A stretch of 64,000 nt of DNA from Azospirillum thiophilum. GTDB lineage: Bacteria > Pseudomonadota > Alphaproteobacteria > Azospirillales > Azospirillaceae. Positions 43,149-53,452 of the stretch are shown one piece after another. Under the pieces are notes generated by a model. It worked only from the letters and a program-made list of their open reading frames with translations. It had not been told where the DNA came from and searched no databases. Both the position numbers and the translations under genes were made by a program. Where the stretch lies: the NCBI RefSeq assembly GCF_001305595.1, contig NZ_CP012404.1, positions 248,001 through 312,000 of the forward strand, read 5' to 3'. The number at the start of each line of letters is the position of its first letter. Positions within the stretch are counted from its first letter, which is position 1.

Positions 43149-44005
43149 GCGCGGCCTCCGATTTCGGCGCGGCTGACTGGACCTCGGACGGAGGGGAAAG
43201 GCCGGCGCGGGGCTTTGCCCGCTGGGGCGGCAGCCTGATGGTCGCGCTGGGCGTCCATGCCGCGGCCGGCGTCGCCATGGTCGCCTGGCATGTGCCGATC
43301 ATGCCCTCCGAAGCGGAACAGCCGGCGGTGCTGCTGGAGTTGGCGCCGCTGCCGGTGGCTCCGCCCGAACCGGCCCCCGCCATCGACATCCCGCTGCCGG
43401 AACCGATGCCGGAGCCGGTCGTCGAGCCGCTTCCCGAGCCGCCGCCGCCCGAACCCGAACCCGTGGTCGAGGAACCGCCCCCGCCGCCGGAGCCGCCGCC
43501 CGTGGTCGAGCCGGAGGTGGTGCTGCCCAAGCCGCCGCCCGATCCGCCGAAGCCCAAGCCCGAGGTGAAGAAGGAAGCGCCGAAGCCCAAGCCGGAGAAG
43601 CCGAAGCCGCCCCGCCCGGTGGTCCAGCAGGCGCAGCCGGCCCCCGCCGCCGCTCCGCCCGCTCCCGTCGCCGCCCCGGCGCCGGCGGCGCCGGCACCAT
43701 CGACGGCACCCAGCCGGGCGGTGCCGAGCTGGCAGGGCCGGGTTCTGGGCCATCTGGAACGCCACAAGCGCTACCCGCGCTCCGCCCAGGCCCGCCGGCA
43801 GGAGGGCGTCGCCCAGGTCCGCTTCACCATCGACCGCGAGGGGCGCGTGCTGTCGGTCCAGATCGACCGCAGTTCCGGCCACAGCGTCCTGGACGAGGAG
43901 ACGGTGGAGATGGTCCGCCGCGCCTCGCCCCTGCCGGCTCCGCCGGAGGAGATGGCGCAGGAGCGCATCGAGCTGGTCGTTCCGGTCCAGTTCTTCCTGA
44001 AATAA
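43145..44005 (+). CDS. tonB: energy transducer TonB
   Basis: 286 residues. One N-terminal membrane anchor (about 28-48), a long Pro/Glu then Pro/Lys spacer (about 70-170) that spans the periplasm, and a C-terminal TonB domain (about 198-285; RVLGHLERHKRYPRSAQARRQ, GVAQVRFTIDREGRVLSV). Transfers energy to outer-membrane receptors for siderophores and other substrates. No such receptor is in the window. Followed by a perfect 17-base-pair hairpin. Confidence 0.97.
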   Translation: MSAASDFGAADWTSDGGERPARGFARWGGSLMVALGVHAAAGVAMVAWHVPIMPSEAEQPAVLLELAPLPVAPPEPAPAIDIPLPEPMPEPVVEPLPEPPPPEPEPVVEEPPPPPEPPPVVEPEVVLPKPPPDPPKPKPEVKKEAPKPKPEKPKPPRPVVQQAQPAPAAAPPAPVAAPAPAAPAPSTAPSRAVPSWQGRVLGHLERHKRYPRSAQARRQEGVAQVRFTIDREGRVLSVQIDRSSGHSVLDEETVEMVRRASPLPAPPEEMAQERIELVVPVQFFLK

Positions 44006-44007
44006 GA

Positions 44008-44045
44008 CCAACGGCTTTCGATGGTGACCCATCGAAAGCCGTTGG
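44008..44045. terminator. strong hairpin, bidirectional terminator between tonB and the convergent small gene
   Basis: Perfect 17-base stem (44008-44024 with 44029-44045) and a TGAC loop, starting three bases after the tonB stop and ending eight bases before the stop of the convergent gene. No T-tract, but the stem is the most stable one seen in the window. Confidence 0.75.
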
Positions 44046-44052
44046 CATGACG

Positions 44053-44520
44053 TCAGTCCAGCGTCGGTTCCGTCCGTTGACCGACGCGGCGCTGGGTGTC
44101 CACCGCGGCGCGCAGGCGGTCGCGGGCGGCGTTGCGGCTGCTGGCGGCGGGGCGCAGGCCGTTGAGGGCGGCAAGGAAGTTGGTGCCGGCGCGCGCCTTC
44201 GGTTCGGCCGCTGCCGGCCTCTCGGCCGCCGGTCCCTCCTGGGTGACTGCCTGCCTTGCGGCATCGGTTCCCTGGCCGCGGGCCTGCCGGGCCTCCTGCC
44301 GGGCACGGGCGACGATGCGGTCGCGCAGGTCGGCGTCCAGGGTGCGGAAGACGCGGGAGGCTTCGGCCAGCTCGAGTTCCCGTCCGGAGTCCAGGGTGCG
44401 GCGGAGCGCGTTCGCCAGCAGCCGGCATTCCAGGACGCCGGGCACCCGCTCGCCGTCCACCGCGCGGGCGAGGACGCCCACGGCTTCCAGGGTTTCGCGG
44501 TCGAGAGTGCCGTGAGGCAT
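44053..44520 (-). CDS. hypothetical protein, 155 residues
   Basis: Mostly helical, Arg/Ala-rich and soluble. N-terminal half LDRETLEAVGVLARAVDGER and ECRLLANALRRTLDSGRELE; a Gln/Ala/Pro/Glu linker (about 75-110) leads to a C-terminal helix pair. No recognised family or motif. ATG at 44520. Convergent with tonB across a strong hairpin, hence a separate unit. Confidence 0.7.
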   Translation of the reverse strand: MPHGTLDRETLEAVGVLARAVDGERVPGVLECRLLANALRRTLDSGRELELAEASRVFRTLDADLRDRIVARARQEARQARGQGTDAARQAVTQEGPAAERPAAAEPKARAGTNFLAALNGLRPAASSRNAARDRLRAAVDTQRRVGQRTEPTLD

Positions 44521-44630
44521 GGGCGGCCTGATCCGAAAGGGGTAGGGCCGACACTATCGGCGGGCACGCTTCGGTATTCAACCCGCTTGTTCACAAACGG
44601 TCCGGCAAGACCGCAGTCGGCCCGCACGCC

Positions 44631-45389
44631 TTACCGCCCCACCGTCGCCTCCGGCCGGTCCTGCTCGACGGTGCCGCGGCGCTGCAGCCATTCGGCGAGG
44701 ATCCAGCACAGCGCCGCCCAGGCGGCGCCGACGCTCCAGCCCGCCAGCACGTCGGTCGGCCAATGGACGCCCAGATAGACGCGGCTCGATCCGATGACCA
44801 GCGTCAGCACCATCGCCCAGGCGAGCAGGTAGGCCTTGGTCCGCCGCCCCTCCACGAACTGGGCCAGCAGGGCGCCCAGCGTAAGGTAGACCACGGCCGA
44901 CTGCATGGCGTGGCCGCTGGGGAAGCTGGCGGAAATCACCTGATCGCCGTGCGGCACCAGATCGGGGCGGGCGCGGTCGAACAGCATCTTCAGCCCGGCG
45001 CTGAGCGCCCCGCCGCCGCCGATCGACACCAGCACCAGCAGCGCCGCCGCCCGCTTGTGCAGCAGCAGCAGGAAACCCAGCGTCGCGACGGTGACCAGCG
45101 TCAGGATGGTGGTGCTGCCGAGCGAGGTGATGTCGCGCGCCACCCGGGCCAGCCACCAGGGGCCGCCGGGCTGGTCGGGGTTCAGCGGGTCGCGGAGCGC
45201 CAGCAGCAGCCGCTTGTCGAAGGCGCTGGTCTCTCCCTCCATCACCTCGCCGGCCAGCTCGACGAAGCCGAACAGCAGCCCGGCGATGATCGAGAGCCCG
45301 ACGAGCAGGCCCAGCTGATGCCGGCCCACCCTTGCCCAGAAGCCGTTCCGGATGCCGTCCCCGATCCCTGTCCGCACCCCCACCGGCAC
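44631..45389 (-). CDS. PAP2 superfamily membrane phosphatase
   Basis: 252 residues with five to six membrane segments. The three phosphatase motifs are complete: KMLFDRARP, PSGHA and SRVYLGVHWPTDVLAG with the catalytic histidines. The layout resembles undecaprenyl-diphosphate or lipid phosphatases, so a role in lipid-carrier recycling is plausible but not proven. The start is uncertain among GTG codons at 45389, 45383 and 45377; the first helix begins about residue 25. A dispersed palindrome lies just upstream. Confidence 0.93.
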   Translation of the reverse strand: MPVGVRTGIGDGIRNGFWARVGRHQLGLLVGLSIIAGLLFGFVELAGEVMEGETSAFDKRLLLALRDPLNPDQPGGPWWLARVARDITSLGSTTILTLVTVATLGFLLLLHKRAAALLVLVSIGGGGALSAGLKMLFDRARPDLVPHGDQVISASFPSGHAMQSAVVYLTLGALLAQFVEGRRTKAYLLAWAMVLTLVIGSSRVYLGVHWPTDVLAGWSVGAAWAALCWILAEWLQRRGTVEQDRPEATVGR

Positions 45390-45410
45390 CCTCCGTCTCC
45401 GTTGCCCGTC

Positions 45411-45450
45411 TAGAGTTTCGTGCGTTTAATATGAAACGCACGAAACTCTA
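45411..45450. repeat. dispersed palindromic element, copy 1
   Basis: Perfect 17-base inverted arms (45411-45427 and 45434-45450, core TTCGTGCGTTT/AAACGCACGAA) around AATATG. It matches the element at 59532-59571 in 34 of 40 bases. Located between the 2-hydroxyacid dehydrogenase stop and the PAP2 start. Confidence 0.85.
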
Positions 45451-45510
45451 GCCTTATGTTTGGCGATCGGATTCACGCTTCAAATCGATGCCGATTTTAC
45501 GCGATCCGAT

Positions 45511-46464
45511 CTAGACGGGGGAGAGCAGCCGCACCGGCGATCCGGCCGTCCAGGCCAGGATGTCCTCCAGGGCGTCGCGGTAGAACACCGCGTAATTCTC
45601 CCGCGTCACATAGCCCAGATGGGGTGTCAGGACGGTGTTGGGAAGGCCGAGCCAAAGGCTGTCGGCCGGAAGAGGCTCGATGGGGAAAACGTCGATGCCG
45701 GCCCCGCCGATATGGCCGTGCCGCAGGGCATGGATCAGCGCCGCCTCGTCAACCAGCCCGGCGCGCGAGGTGTTGACGAACAGCGCCGTCGGCTTCATCG
45801 CGCCGATCTCCTCCGCCCCGACCACGCCGCGGGTGCGGTCGCCGAGCACCAGATGGAGGCTGATCACGTCGGACGTGGCGAACAGCTCCCGCTTGCCGAC
45901 GCGGGCGACACCGGCTTCCGCCGCGCGCTCGTCGGTCAGGTTCTGGCTCCAGGCCACCACCTCCATGCCGAAGGCCTGGCCGATCCTCGCCACCTTGGTT
46001 CCGAGCTTGCCGAGCCCGACCAGCCCCAGCCGCCTGCCCTCCAGGTCGTCGGTCAGGCCGGTCTGCCAGCGGCCGTCCCGCAGGGCGCGCTCCTCCGCCG
46101 GGATGCGCTTGGCCAGCGCCAGGATCAGGCCCCAGGTCAGCTCGGCGGTCGGTGTGCCGACCATGCGGGTGCCGCTGACCGTGATGCCGCGGGCGGCGCA
46201 GGCCGCGAGGTCGATTGAGTTGTTGCGGGCGCCGGTGGTGACCAGCAGCCTCAGGTTCGGCAGCCGGCCGATCAGCGCCGCGGGGAACGGTGTCCGCTCG
46301 CGCATGATCACCAGCACGTCGAAGGGCTCCAGCGCAGCCGCCACCGCGTCTTCGTCGCCGAGCGGCCGGTCGAACACCGTCAGGCCGGCGCCGTCCGGCA
46401 ATTGCGACCAGTCGGCAAGGTCGCGGGCGACCTGCTGATAATCGTCGAGGATGGCGATGCGCAT
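45511..46464 (-). CDS. D-isomer-specific 2-hydroxyacid dehydrogenase
   Basis: 317 residues. NAD-binding domain GLVGLGKLGTKVA, catalytic Arg in VNTSRAGLVDE, Glu in DVFPIEPLP and His in LTPHLGYVT: the complete Arg/Glu/His triad of the family. Substrate cannot be told. The ATG at 46464 begins with the conserved MRIAILDDYQ. It lies 42 bases after purC in the same direction, across a 14-base tandem repeat. Confidence 0.94.
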   Translation of the reverse strand: MRIAILDDYQQVARDLADWSQLPDGAGLTVFDRPLGDEDAVAAALEPFDVLVIMRERTPFPAALIGRLPNLRLLVTTGARNNSIDLAACAARGITVSGTRMVGTPTAELTWGLILALAKRIPAEERALRDGRWQTGLTDDLEGRRLGLVGLGKLGTKVARIGQAFGMEVVAWSQNLTDERAAEAGVARVGKRELFATSDVISLHLVLGDRTRGVVGAEEIGAMKPTALFVNTSRAGLVDEAALIHALRHGHIGGAGIDVFPIEPLPADSLWLGLPNTVLTPHLGYVTRENYAVFYRDALEDILAWTAGSPVRLLSPV

Positions 46465-46477
46465 GGAGCCCTCTCCG

Positions 46478-46516
46478 CTCACTTGGCAAGTCTCGCTTGG
46501 CAAGTCTCACTTGGGG
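46478..46516. repeat. 14-base tandem repeat over the purC stop
   Basis: CTCACTTGGCAAGT, then CTCGCTTGGCAAGT, then a partial CTCACTTGG; the third copy holds the purC stop codon. The first two look like local duplications of the purC 3' end. Confidence 0.8.
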
Positions 46517-47499
46517 AAGTAGGGGGCGAGGTTGGCGCGGATGCGGTCCAGCACCGGAACGGGCGTGGCCGGCACCTCGAACGGGCGGCCGGTGATGGTC
46601 TCGCCGGCCTCGATGTAGACGCGGGCGGCTTCCAGCACGACGTCGCCGGGGATCTCCGGGATGTCCTGGGTGTAGGGATCGCAGCGGGCGACCACCCAGT
46701 TGCGGACGAAATCCTTGTCGAAGCTCTCCGGCTTGCCGCCGGTCTCGAACCGCTCCTGGTAGCTGCCGGCGAACCAGTAGCGCGAGCTGTCGGGCGTGTG
46801 GATCTCGTCGGCCAGCAGGATGTTGCCATCCTGGTCGAAACCGAACTCGTACTTGGTGTCGACCAGGATCAGGCCGCGGTCCGCCGCCATCTTCTGGCCG
46901 CGGGCGAACAGGGCCAGCGCCTTGTCCGACACCTCGTCCCACTGGGCGCGGGTCAGCAGGTTGCGGCCGACGATCTCCGCCGCGGTCAGCTCCTCGTCAT
47001 GGCCGGCGTCGAAGGCCTTGGTGGTCGGCGTGATGATCGGGGTGCCGAGCCTCTGGTTCTGGCGCAGCCCGTCGGGGAAGATGTGGCCGTACATCTCGCG
47101 CCGGCCCTGCTTGTACATCGACCAGATCGAGGTCCCGGTGGTGCCGGCCATATAGTCGCGGACCACGATCTCGACCGGCATGATGGTCAGCCGCTTCGCC
47201 ACCACCACGTTGGGGTCCGGATATTCCAGGACATGGTTGGCGCAGATGTCCTTGGTCGCCTCGAACCAGAAGCGGGCGGTCTGGGTCAGCACCTGCCCTT
47301 TGAAGGGGATCGCCGTCAGGATGCGGTCGAAGGCCGACAGGCGGTCGGTGGTGATCAGGATGCGCCGCGCCCCGTCGCCCTGGTCGGGAAGGTCGTAGTT
47401 TTCACGCACCTTGCCGCGGTAATGATTGGGCAGCTCCGGGATGAAGGCGTCGCGAAGAACGTTGGTCAGGTGCGGGGCGAGCAGGGCGGTGTCAACCAT
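46507..47499 (-). CDS. purC: phosphoribosylaminoimidazole-succinocarboxamide synthase PurC
   Basis: SAICAR synthetase of purine synthesis. 330 residues, the longer form with the extended N-terminus ([20 protein letters not shown]). Signature segments: [40 protein letters not shown] and [16 protein letters not shown] at 47499. Divergent from the phosphopantetheinyl transferase gene, 103 bases apart. Confidence 0.97.
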   Translation of the reverse strand: MVDTALLAPHLTNVLRDAFIPELPNHYRGKVRENYDLPDQGDGARRILITTDRLSAFDRILTAIPFKGQVLTQTARFWFEATKDICANHVLEYPDPNVVVAKRLTIMPVEIVVRDYMAGTTGTSIWSMYKQGRREMYGHIFPDGLRQNQRLGTPIITPTTKAFDAGHDEELTAAEIVGRNLLTRAQWDEVSDKALALFARGQKMAADRGLILVDTKYEFGFDQDGNILLADEIHTPDSSRYWFAGSYQERFETGGKPESFDKDFVRNWVVARCDPYTQDIPEIPGDVVLEAARVYIEAGETITGRPFEVPATPVPVLDRIRANLAPYFPK

Positions 47500-47602
47500 G
47501 GGGTCCTGGTCCGGATGCGGGGGCGAATGCAAGAGGGGCGCATGATACCCCAAACCCCTGCCGGAGCCAGGGCGCTAATTTCCGAGGGAGGATCGCTGTC
47601 CG

Positions 47603-48385
47603 ATGCATGACGGCGCTGTCGCACAAGAACCCGGCGGTACCGCCGGGCATGACCCGACCGCCGAGGATTACGTCCTCGGCCTCGGCGTGGTCCGCGTCTG
47701 GTTCGCCGACCTCACCCGCCTGTCGGCGCACAGGGGCGCCCTGCGGGCGCTGCTGTCCGCCGACGAGATCGAGCGCGCCGACCGTTTCCTGATGGAGCGG
47801 CTGACCGACCGCTTCGTGCTGCGCCGGGGGCTGCTGCGGCTGCTGCTGGGGCGCTGCACGGGACGCGACCCGGCGGGGCTCCGCTTCGATTACGGCGCGC
47901 ATGGCAAGCCGTCGCTGGCCGGCGGCCCGGCCTTCAATCTCAGCGACAGCGAGGACAGCCTCGCCATCGCCGTGGCGGCGGAGGGGCGGATCGGCATCGA
48001 CATCGAGAGGCTGCGCCCCATCGAGAGTGCCGAGGGGATCGCCGACCGCTTCTTCCATGCCGTCGAGCGCGCCGCCCTGCGGGCGCTGCCCGCCGGCCAG
48101 GGGGACGAGGGCTTCCTGCTGGCCTGGACGCGGAAGGAGGCCTTCATCAAGGCGGCCGGCGTCGGGCTGTCGATGCCGCTCGACCAATTCGCGGTGGAGG
48201 TGACGCCGGGTGCGGCACCGGCCCTGCTGGAGATCGGGCCCGAGTTGCGGGCCGATGTCGGCGTTCCGGCCGACTGGAGCCTGTTCGACCGCCGCGTCCT
48301 GCCGGGCACCGTCGCCGCCATCGCCGCGCACGGGATGGGCTGGACGGTGGAGACGCGGGTGATGGGGCCGGGGTTCGTGGGGTAG
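47603..48385 (+). CDS. 4'-phosphopantetheinyl transferase (Sfp type)
   Basis: Transfers phosphopantetheine from CoA to carrier proteins. 260 residues with the Sfp-type motifs FNLSDSED (P2), GIDIERLRP (magnesium-binding) and WTRKEAFIKAAGVGL (P3). Sfp-type rather than AcpS-type length suggests carrier proteins of secondary metabolism or lysine/siderophore pathways; no synthase is nearby. Ribosome-binding GGGAGGA precedes the ATG. Confidence 0.95.
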   Translation: MHDGAVAQEPGGTAGHDPTAEDYVLGLGVVRVWFADLTRLSAHRGALRALLSADEIERADRFLMERLTDRFVLRRGLLRLLLGRCTGRDPAGLRFDYGAHGKPSLAGGPAFNLSDSEDSLAIAVAAEGRIGIDIERLRPIESAEGIADRFFHAVERAALRALPAGQGDEGFLLAWTRKEAFIKAAGVGLSMPLDQFAVEVTPGAAPALLEIGPELRADVGVPADWSLFDRRVLPGTVAAIAAHGMGWTVETRVMGPGFVG

Positions 48386-48392
48386 GAAAACA

Positions 48393-48416
48393 CCCTCTCC
48401 CGGGGCGGGAGAGAGG
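48393..48416. terminator. hairpin between convergent genes
   Basis: Stem CTCTCCCG/CGGGAGAG (48395-48402 with 48406-48413) with a GGG loop, between the phosphopantetheinyl transferase and the S41 protease stops. Could end both transcripts. Confidence 0.5.
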
Positions 48417-48423
48417 GGCTCCC

Positions 48424-49851
48424 TCACTCCCCTCCGGCCAGCGTCCCGGTCAGGCGGTTGCGGATGGCCGACACCGCGCATTCCAGCGGACGGTCGTCGT
48501 CTGGCTTGGGCGCCTTGTCCATCACGTCCGGGCACATGTCCGCGACCATCCAGACCTGCGGCTTGGGCGGGACGGGAGCATTGGCGTCGCAGGTGGCGGG
48601 GTCGGGATGGCTTTCCTCGGTGCTGCCGTGGGTCGGCTTGACTTCCAGGTTCGGCGACACGCCGAAGCAGTCGACCAGTGCCCCCGACGGACGGTAGTAG
48701 CGGGCGGTGGTCAGGCGGATGCCGGTGTCGGAGCTGAGCGAGGAGATGGTCTGCACCGATCCCTTGCCGTAGGAGCGCGAGCCGAACAGCAGCGCCCGGT
48801 GGTGATCCTGCAGGGCGCCGGCGACGATCTCCGACGCCGAGGCCGAGCCGCTGTTGATCAGCACCACCACCGGCAGCCCGGCCAGCAGGTCGCCCGAGGT
48901 GCCGCGGTAGGAGCGGGATTCCTCCGGGTCGCGGCCGCGGACCGAGACGATGTCCACCGTCTCCAGGAAGCGGTCGGCCACCTGCACCGCCTGTTCCAGC
49001 AGGCCGCCGGGGTTGTTGCGCAGGTCGATCACCGCGCCGATCAGCCGGCCCCTGGACTGGCGGCGCATGTCCTCGACCGCCGCATCCAGCGCCGTGGAGG
49101 TCGACTGGTTGAAGGTGGCGATGCGGACATAGGCGACGTTGCCTTCCAGCCGGTAGCGGACGGGCTGGATCTTGACGATGGCGCGGGTCAGCGACACCCG
49201 CGTGTTGGCGTCGGTCGCCGGCGGCCGGCGGATCGACAGGGCCACCGAACTGCCGACCGGCCCGCGCATGCGGGCGACGGCGTCGTGCAGGTTCAGCCCC
49301 TTGACCGCCATGTCGTCGATGCGGGCGATCAGGTCGCCGCTGCGCAGGCCGGCGCGGGCGGCGGGCGAGCCGTCGATCGGGGAGACCACCTTGATCAGCC
49401 CGCTGTCCTCGTCCATCGTCACTTCGATGCCGAGCCCGCCGAACTCCCCTTGCGTCTGTTCGCGCAGGTAGCGGTAGCGCTCGGAATCGAGGAAGCTGGA
49501 ATAGGGGTCGAGCGAGCCCAGCATGCCGTCCAGCGCCGCTTCGGTCAGCATGCGGTCGCTGGCGCGCGGGTTCTCCGCCTTCTTCTTCTTCAGCCCGTCT
49601 TCGGCCTTGTCGATCAGCACCTGCGGATCGAAGGGCTTCACATGCTCCGTCAGCACCCGGCGCATGGCGTCGGAAAAGAGGACGTAGTTGCGGTCGGCGG
49701 TGGAAAGCGATCCATAGCCACGGATCTTCGCGAAATCGCTGCGGTAACGGTCCAGCGCCGCGACGGTGTCGGCGCGGCTGGTGGGGGCCACGGCGCAGGC
49801 CGGCCCGATCGCCACCATCATCAGCAGCAAGGCAGCCAGCAGCTTCGCCAT
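48424..49851 (-). CDS. S41 family C-terminal processing peptidase
   Basis: 475 residues with a signal peptide (about 1-21). A PDZ domain (about 115-195, GGLGIEVTMDEDSGLIKVV then SPAARAGLRSGDLIARID) is followed by the S41 catalytic core with Ser in INSGSASASEIVAGALQD and Lys in SYGKGSVQ, the Ser/Lys dyad. It resembles CtpA-type periplasmic proteases. It has an unusual C-terminal Cys-containing tail of about 60 residues (four cysteines). ATG at 49851. Confidence 0.95.
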   Translation of the reverse strand: MAKLLAALLLMMVAIGPACAVAPTSRADTVAALDRYRSDFAKIRGYGSLSTADRNYVLFSDAMRRVLTEHVKPFDPQVLIDKAEDGLKKKKAENPRASDRMLTEAALDGMLGSLDPYSSFLDSERYRYLREQTQGEFGGLGIEVTMDEDSGLIKVVSPIDGSPAARAGLRSGDLIARIDDMAVKGLNLHDAVARMRGPVGSSVALSIRRPPATDANTRVSLTRAIVKIQPVRYRLEGNVAYVRIATFNQSTSTALDAAVEDMRRQSRGRLIGAVIDLRNNPGGLLEQAVQVADRFLETVDIVSVRGRDPEESRSYRGTSGDLLAGLPVVVLINSGSASASEIVAGALQDHHRALLFGSRSYGKGSVQTISSLSSDTGIRLTTARYYRPSGALVDCFGVSPNLEVKPTHGSTEESHPDPATCDANAPVPPKPQVWMVADMCPDVMDKAPKPDDDRPLECAVSAIRNRLTGTLAGGE

Positions 49852-50009
49852 CCTAGGCCCCTCTTGACTGGCCGGTCCGGCCGGCGGTCTCACACGCATC
49901 GTTCACTTTACCAGGGGTTTCGCCGGTTGAAGCGACCCTAACACGTCGTTCGCCCATTCTCAAAGTCCAGCCCGGTTCCGGCAAGCTGGGAGATGGTGGG
50001 CGGCAACGA

Positions 50010-50044
50010 CGCCGTCGCGCGCCCCGATGGAGCGCGCGACGGCG
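50010..50044 (-). terminator. hairpin downstream of the sugar transferase gene
   Basis: Perfect 13-base stem CGCCGTCGCGCGC/GCGCGCGACGGCG with a 9-base loop, 38 bases after the stop at 50083. T-run weak. Confidence 0.55.
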
Positions 50045-50082
50045 TGAACGGATGGCTGCTTTCGAGGGGGGAAAGTCAACTA

Positions 50083-50805
50083 CTAGTAGGCGCCGCTGCC
50101 CTTCACGACGACGCGCACCGTGCGCAGCATGATGCCGATGTCGGTCCAGAAGCTCCAGCCGACGACATAGGCGGTGTCGAGCTGGACGCGGCGGACGTAA
50201 TCGACGTCGCTGCGGCCGCTGACCTGCCACAGCCCGGTCAGGCCGGGGCGGCAGCGGGTGTAGAAGGAGAAGCAGGCGCGGTAATAGGGCACCTCGTCGT
50301 CGATGATCGGGCGCGGCCCGACCAGGCTCATGTCGCCGCGCAGGACGTTGACCAGCTGCGGCAGCTCGTCCAGGCTCGACTTGCGCAGGAAACGGCCGAC
50401 CGGGGTGATGCGGGGATCCCGGCGCAGCTTGCGCGTCGCCAGCCACTCGCCGCGCGCCGTCTCGTCGGTGGCGAGCAGCCGGTCCAGCACCTCGGCGGAA
50501 TTGACCACCATGGAGCGGAATTTCAGGCAGGTGAAGGGGCGCCCGTCGGCACCGATGCGCCGGTGGCCGAACACCGCCGGCCCGCCGTCGCGCGCCACCA
50601 TCCAGGCGATCGCCAGCATCAGCGGCCCGAACAGCGCCAGCAGTCCAAGCGCGCCGACGATGTCGAAGGCGCGCTTCACCCGGTGGCGGTGCAGGGGCGG
50701 GCAGCCGGGCAGCCGGTCCATCGCCTGCATCGCCGACCGGGCTCCGGCCATCCGGCCGGGGTCCAGACGGGGAGCGCCCAAAAGAGCGATGTTGGACAAC
50801 GCCAT
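50083..50805 (-). CDS. bacterial sugar transferase (ExoY/WcaJ-like phosphoglycosyl transferase)
   Basis: 240 residues. Single membrane hairpin (about 48-68, FDIVGALGLLALFGPLMLAI) and the cytoplasmic catalytic domain with KFRSM, the ITPVGRFLRKSSLDELPQL segment, MSLVGPRP and RPGLTGLWQVSGRSD. It starts polysaccharide repeat synthesis by moving a sugar phosphate to undecaprenyl phosphate. It lacks the large N-terminal WcaJ region, so it is of the short ExoY type. No other polysaccharide genes are adjacent. ATG at 50805. Confidence 0.95.
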   Translation of the reverse strand: MALSNIALLGAPRLDPGRMAGARSAMQAMDRLPGCPPLHRHRVKRAFDIVGALGLLALFGPLMLAIAWMVARDGGPAVFGHRRIGADGRPFTCLKFRSMVVNSAEVLDRLLATDETARGEWLATRKLRRDPRITPVGRFLRKSSLDELPQLVNVLRGDMSLVGPRPIIDDEVPYYRACFSFYTRCRPGLTGLWQVSGRSDVDYVRRVQLDTAYVVGWSFWTDIGIMLRTVRVVVKGSGAY

Positions 50806-50938
50806 TGGAGTTTCTCGTCGCTGATCGTCTCTGGTCAGAGCATAGGACCATCCGGGAGAGGCAACGGCCAGCGCGCGAAAGGGGTCCCGCCAAAGGGGCC
50901 GCATCTTTGGAAACAGTGGGTTAGCCCGGCGGTACGGG

Positions 50939-51985
50939 TCAGCAGATACGGGGAAGCTGTTCTCCGGTCAGCCAATCCACGATGCGGCGGCCGCCGAACC
51001 GGGTCTCCATCTGGACGAATCGATGGGGGTCTTCCACCACACGGCCGATGCAGGCGGCATCCCGTCCCAGCGGGTGGGCGCGCATCGCGGCGAGCATCCG
51101 GCCGCTCTCCTCCTCGGCGCAGATCGCGATCAGCTTACCCTCGTTGGCGGCATAGAGCGGATCCAGGCCCAACAATTCGCAGGCGGCGGTGACCTCGGCG
51201 CGCACCGGGATGTCGGCCTCGCGCAGCCGCATGCCGACACCCGACTGGTGGGCGATCTCGTTCAGCGTCGTCGCCAGCCCGCCGCGGGTGGGGTCGCGCA
51301 GCACATGGACGCCGGGCACCGCCTCCACCATCGCCGCGACCAGCCCGTTCAGCGCCGCGCTGTCCGACAGGATCGCCGTCTCGAAGCCCAGATTGTCGCG
51401 GGTCGACATGATGGCGACGCCATGGTCGCCCATGGTGCCGCTGACCAGGATGGCGTCGCCCGGCCGCGCCCGGTCGCCCGACGGCGCCACGCCCGGCGGG
51501 ACCATGCCGATGCCGGTGGTGGTGATGAAGAGGCCGTCGCCCTTGCCGCGCTCCACCACCTTGGTGTCGCCCGACACGATGGCGACCCCGGCCTCGCGCG
51601 CCGCCGCCGCCATGCTGTCGACCACCCGCTTCAGGTCGGCCAGCGGGAAGCCCTCCTCGATGATGAAGCCGGCGGTCAGGTGCAGCGGCACCGCGCCGGC
51701 CATGGCGACGTCGTTCACCGTGCCGTGGACGGCCAGCGAGCCGATGTCGCCGCCGGGGAAGAACAGCGGCGAGACGACGAAGCCGTCGGTCGTCATCACC
51801 ATCCGCCCGCCCGGCACGTCGAAGGCCGCCTGGTCGTTGCCCTGGTCGAGCCAGGGATTGGCGAAGGCGGCGGCGAACAGCTCGCGCACCAGCTGCGCCA
51901 TCGCCTTGCCGCCCGAGCCGTGGGTCATGTCCACCGCCCCGCGGGCGATGTCGAGCTTGCGGGTGAAGAGGCGGCGGTCGGTCAT
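50939..51985 (-). CDS. hypE: hydrogenase maturation protein HypE
   Basis: Dehydrates the carbamoyl group on its C-terminal cysteine to give the cyanide ligand of the [NiFe] site. 348 residues; begins HypE-typical DMTHGSGGKAMAQL, has GGDIGSLAVHGTVNDVAMAG and ends PRIC with the required C-terminal Cys348. 46 bases after hypC. hypD, which normally lies between hypC and hypE, is absent. ATG at 51985 chosen. Confidence 0.97.
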   Translation of the reverse strand: MTDRRLFTRKLDIARGAVDMTHGSGGKAMAQLVRELFAAAFANPWLDQGNDQAAFDVPGGRMVMTTDGFVVSPLFFPGGDIGSLAVHGTVNDVAMAGAVPLHLTAGFIIEEGFPLADLKRVVDSMAAAAREAGVAIVSGDTKVVERGKGDGLFITTTGIGMVPPGVAPSGDRARPGDAILVSGTMGDHGVAIMSTRDNLGFETAILSDSAALNGLVAAMVEAVPGVHVLRDPTRGGLATTLNEIAHQSGVGMRLREADIPVRAEVTAACELLGLDPLYAANEGKLIAICAEEESGRMLAAMRAHPLGRDAACIGRVVEDPHRFVQMETRFGGRRIVDWLTGEQLPRIC

Positions 51986-52031
51986 GGCGGGGGTCCGGGA
52001 TGGTCGGGTGGGTGGGCGTGCGGGATGGCGG

Positions 52032-52262
52032 TCAGGCGGCGGCTTCGGCGTCCGCGACCTCGGCCAGCAGGGCCAGCGTGCGTTCGGCCTCCCCGGCATC
52101 GAGGCGGGACAGCGCGTAGCCGACATGGACGATCACATAATCGCCGACGGCCACGTCCTCGACCAGCTCCAGCGAGCAGGTGGAGGTCACGCCGCCCAGG
52201 CTGACGGTGGCGCGGTCGTCGGGCAGCAGGGCGGTGACCAGGGCTGGAACGGCGAGGCACAT
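52032..52262 (-). CDS. hypC: hydrogenase maturation chaperone HypC
   Basis: 76 residues with the diagnostic N-terminal MCLAVPA (Cys2 binds the Fe(CN)2CO unit with HypD) and VGDYVIVHVGYALSRLD. 16 bases after hypB. Its usual partner HypD is not encoded here. Confidence 0.97.
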   Translation of the reverse strand: MCLAVPALVTALLPDDRATVSLGGVTSTCSLELVEDVAVGDYVIVHVGYALSRLDAGEAERTLALLAEVADAEAAA

Positions 52263-52278
52263 GGCGGCGGTCCTTCGG

Positions 52279-53373
<1,095 letters not shown>

Positions 53374-53452
53374 CACGCGCTCTCCCACTCCAGAAGCCGC
53401 AAGCCGTCTGCGGCCATCATCGGACGGCTGCCCCGTTTCGGGCAAGTGGTCG

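Noticed and set aside
43380-43640. Repetitive CCG/GAA tract in tonB as a microsatellite
   Set aside because: It encodes the Pro/Glu and Pro/Lys spacer normal for TonB.
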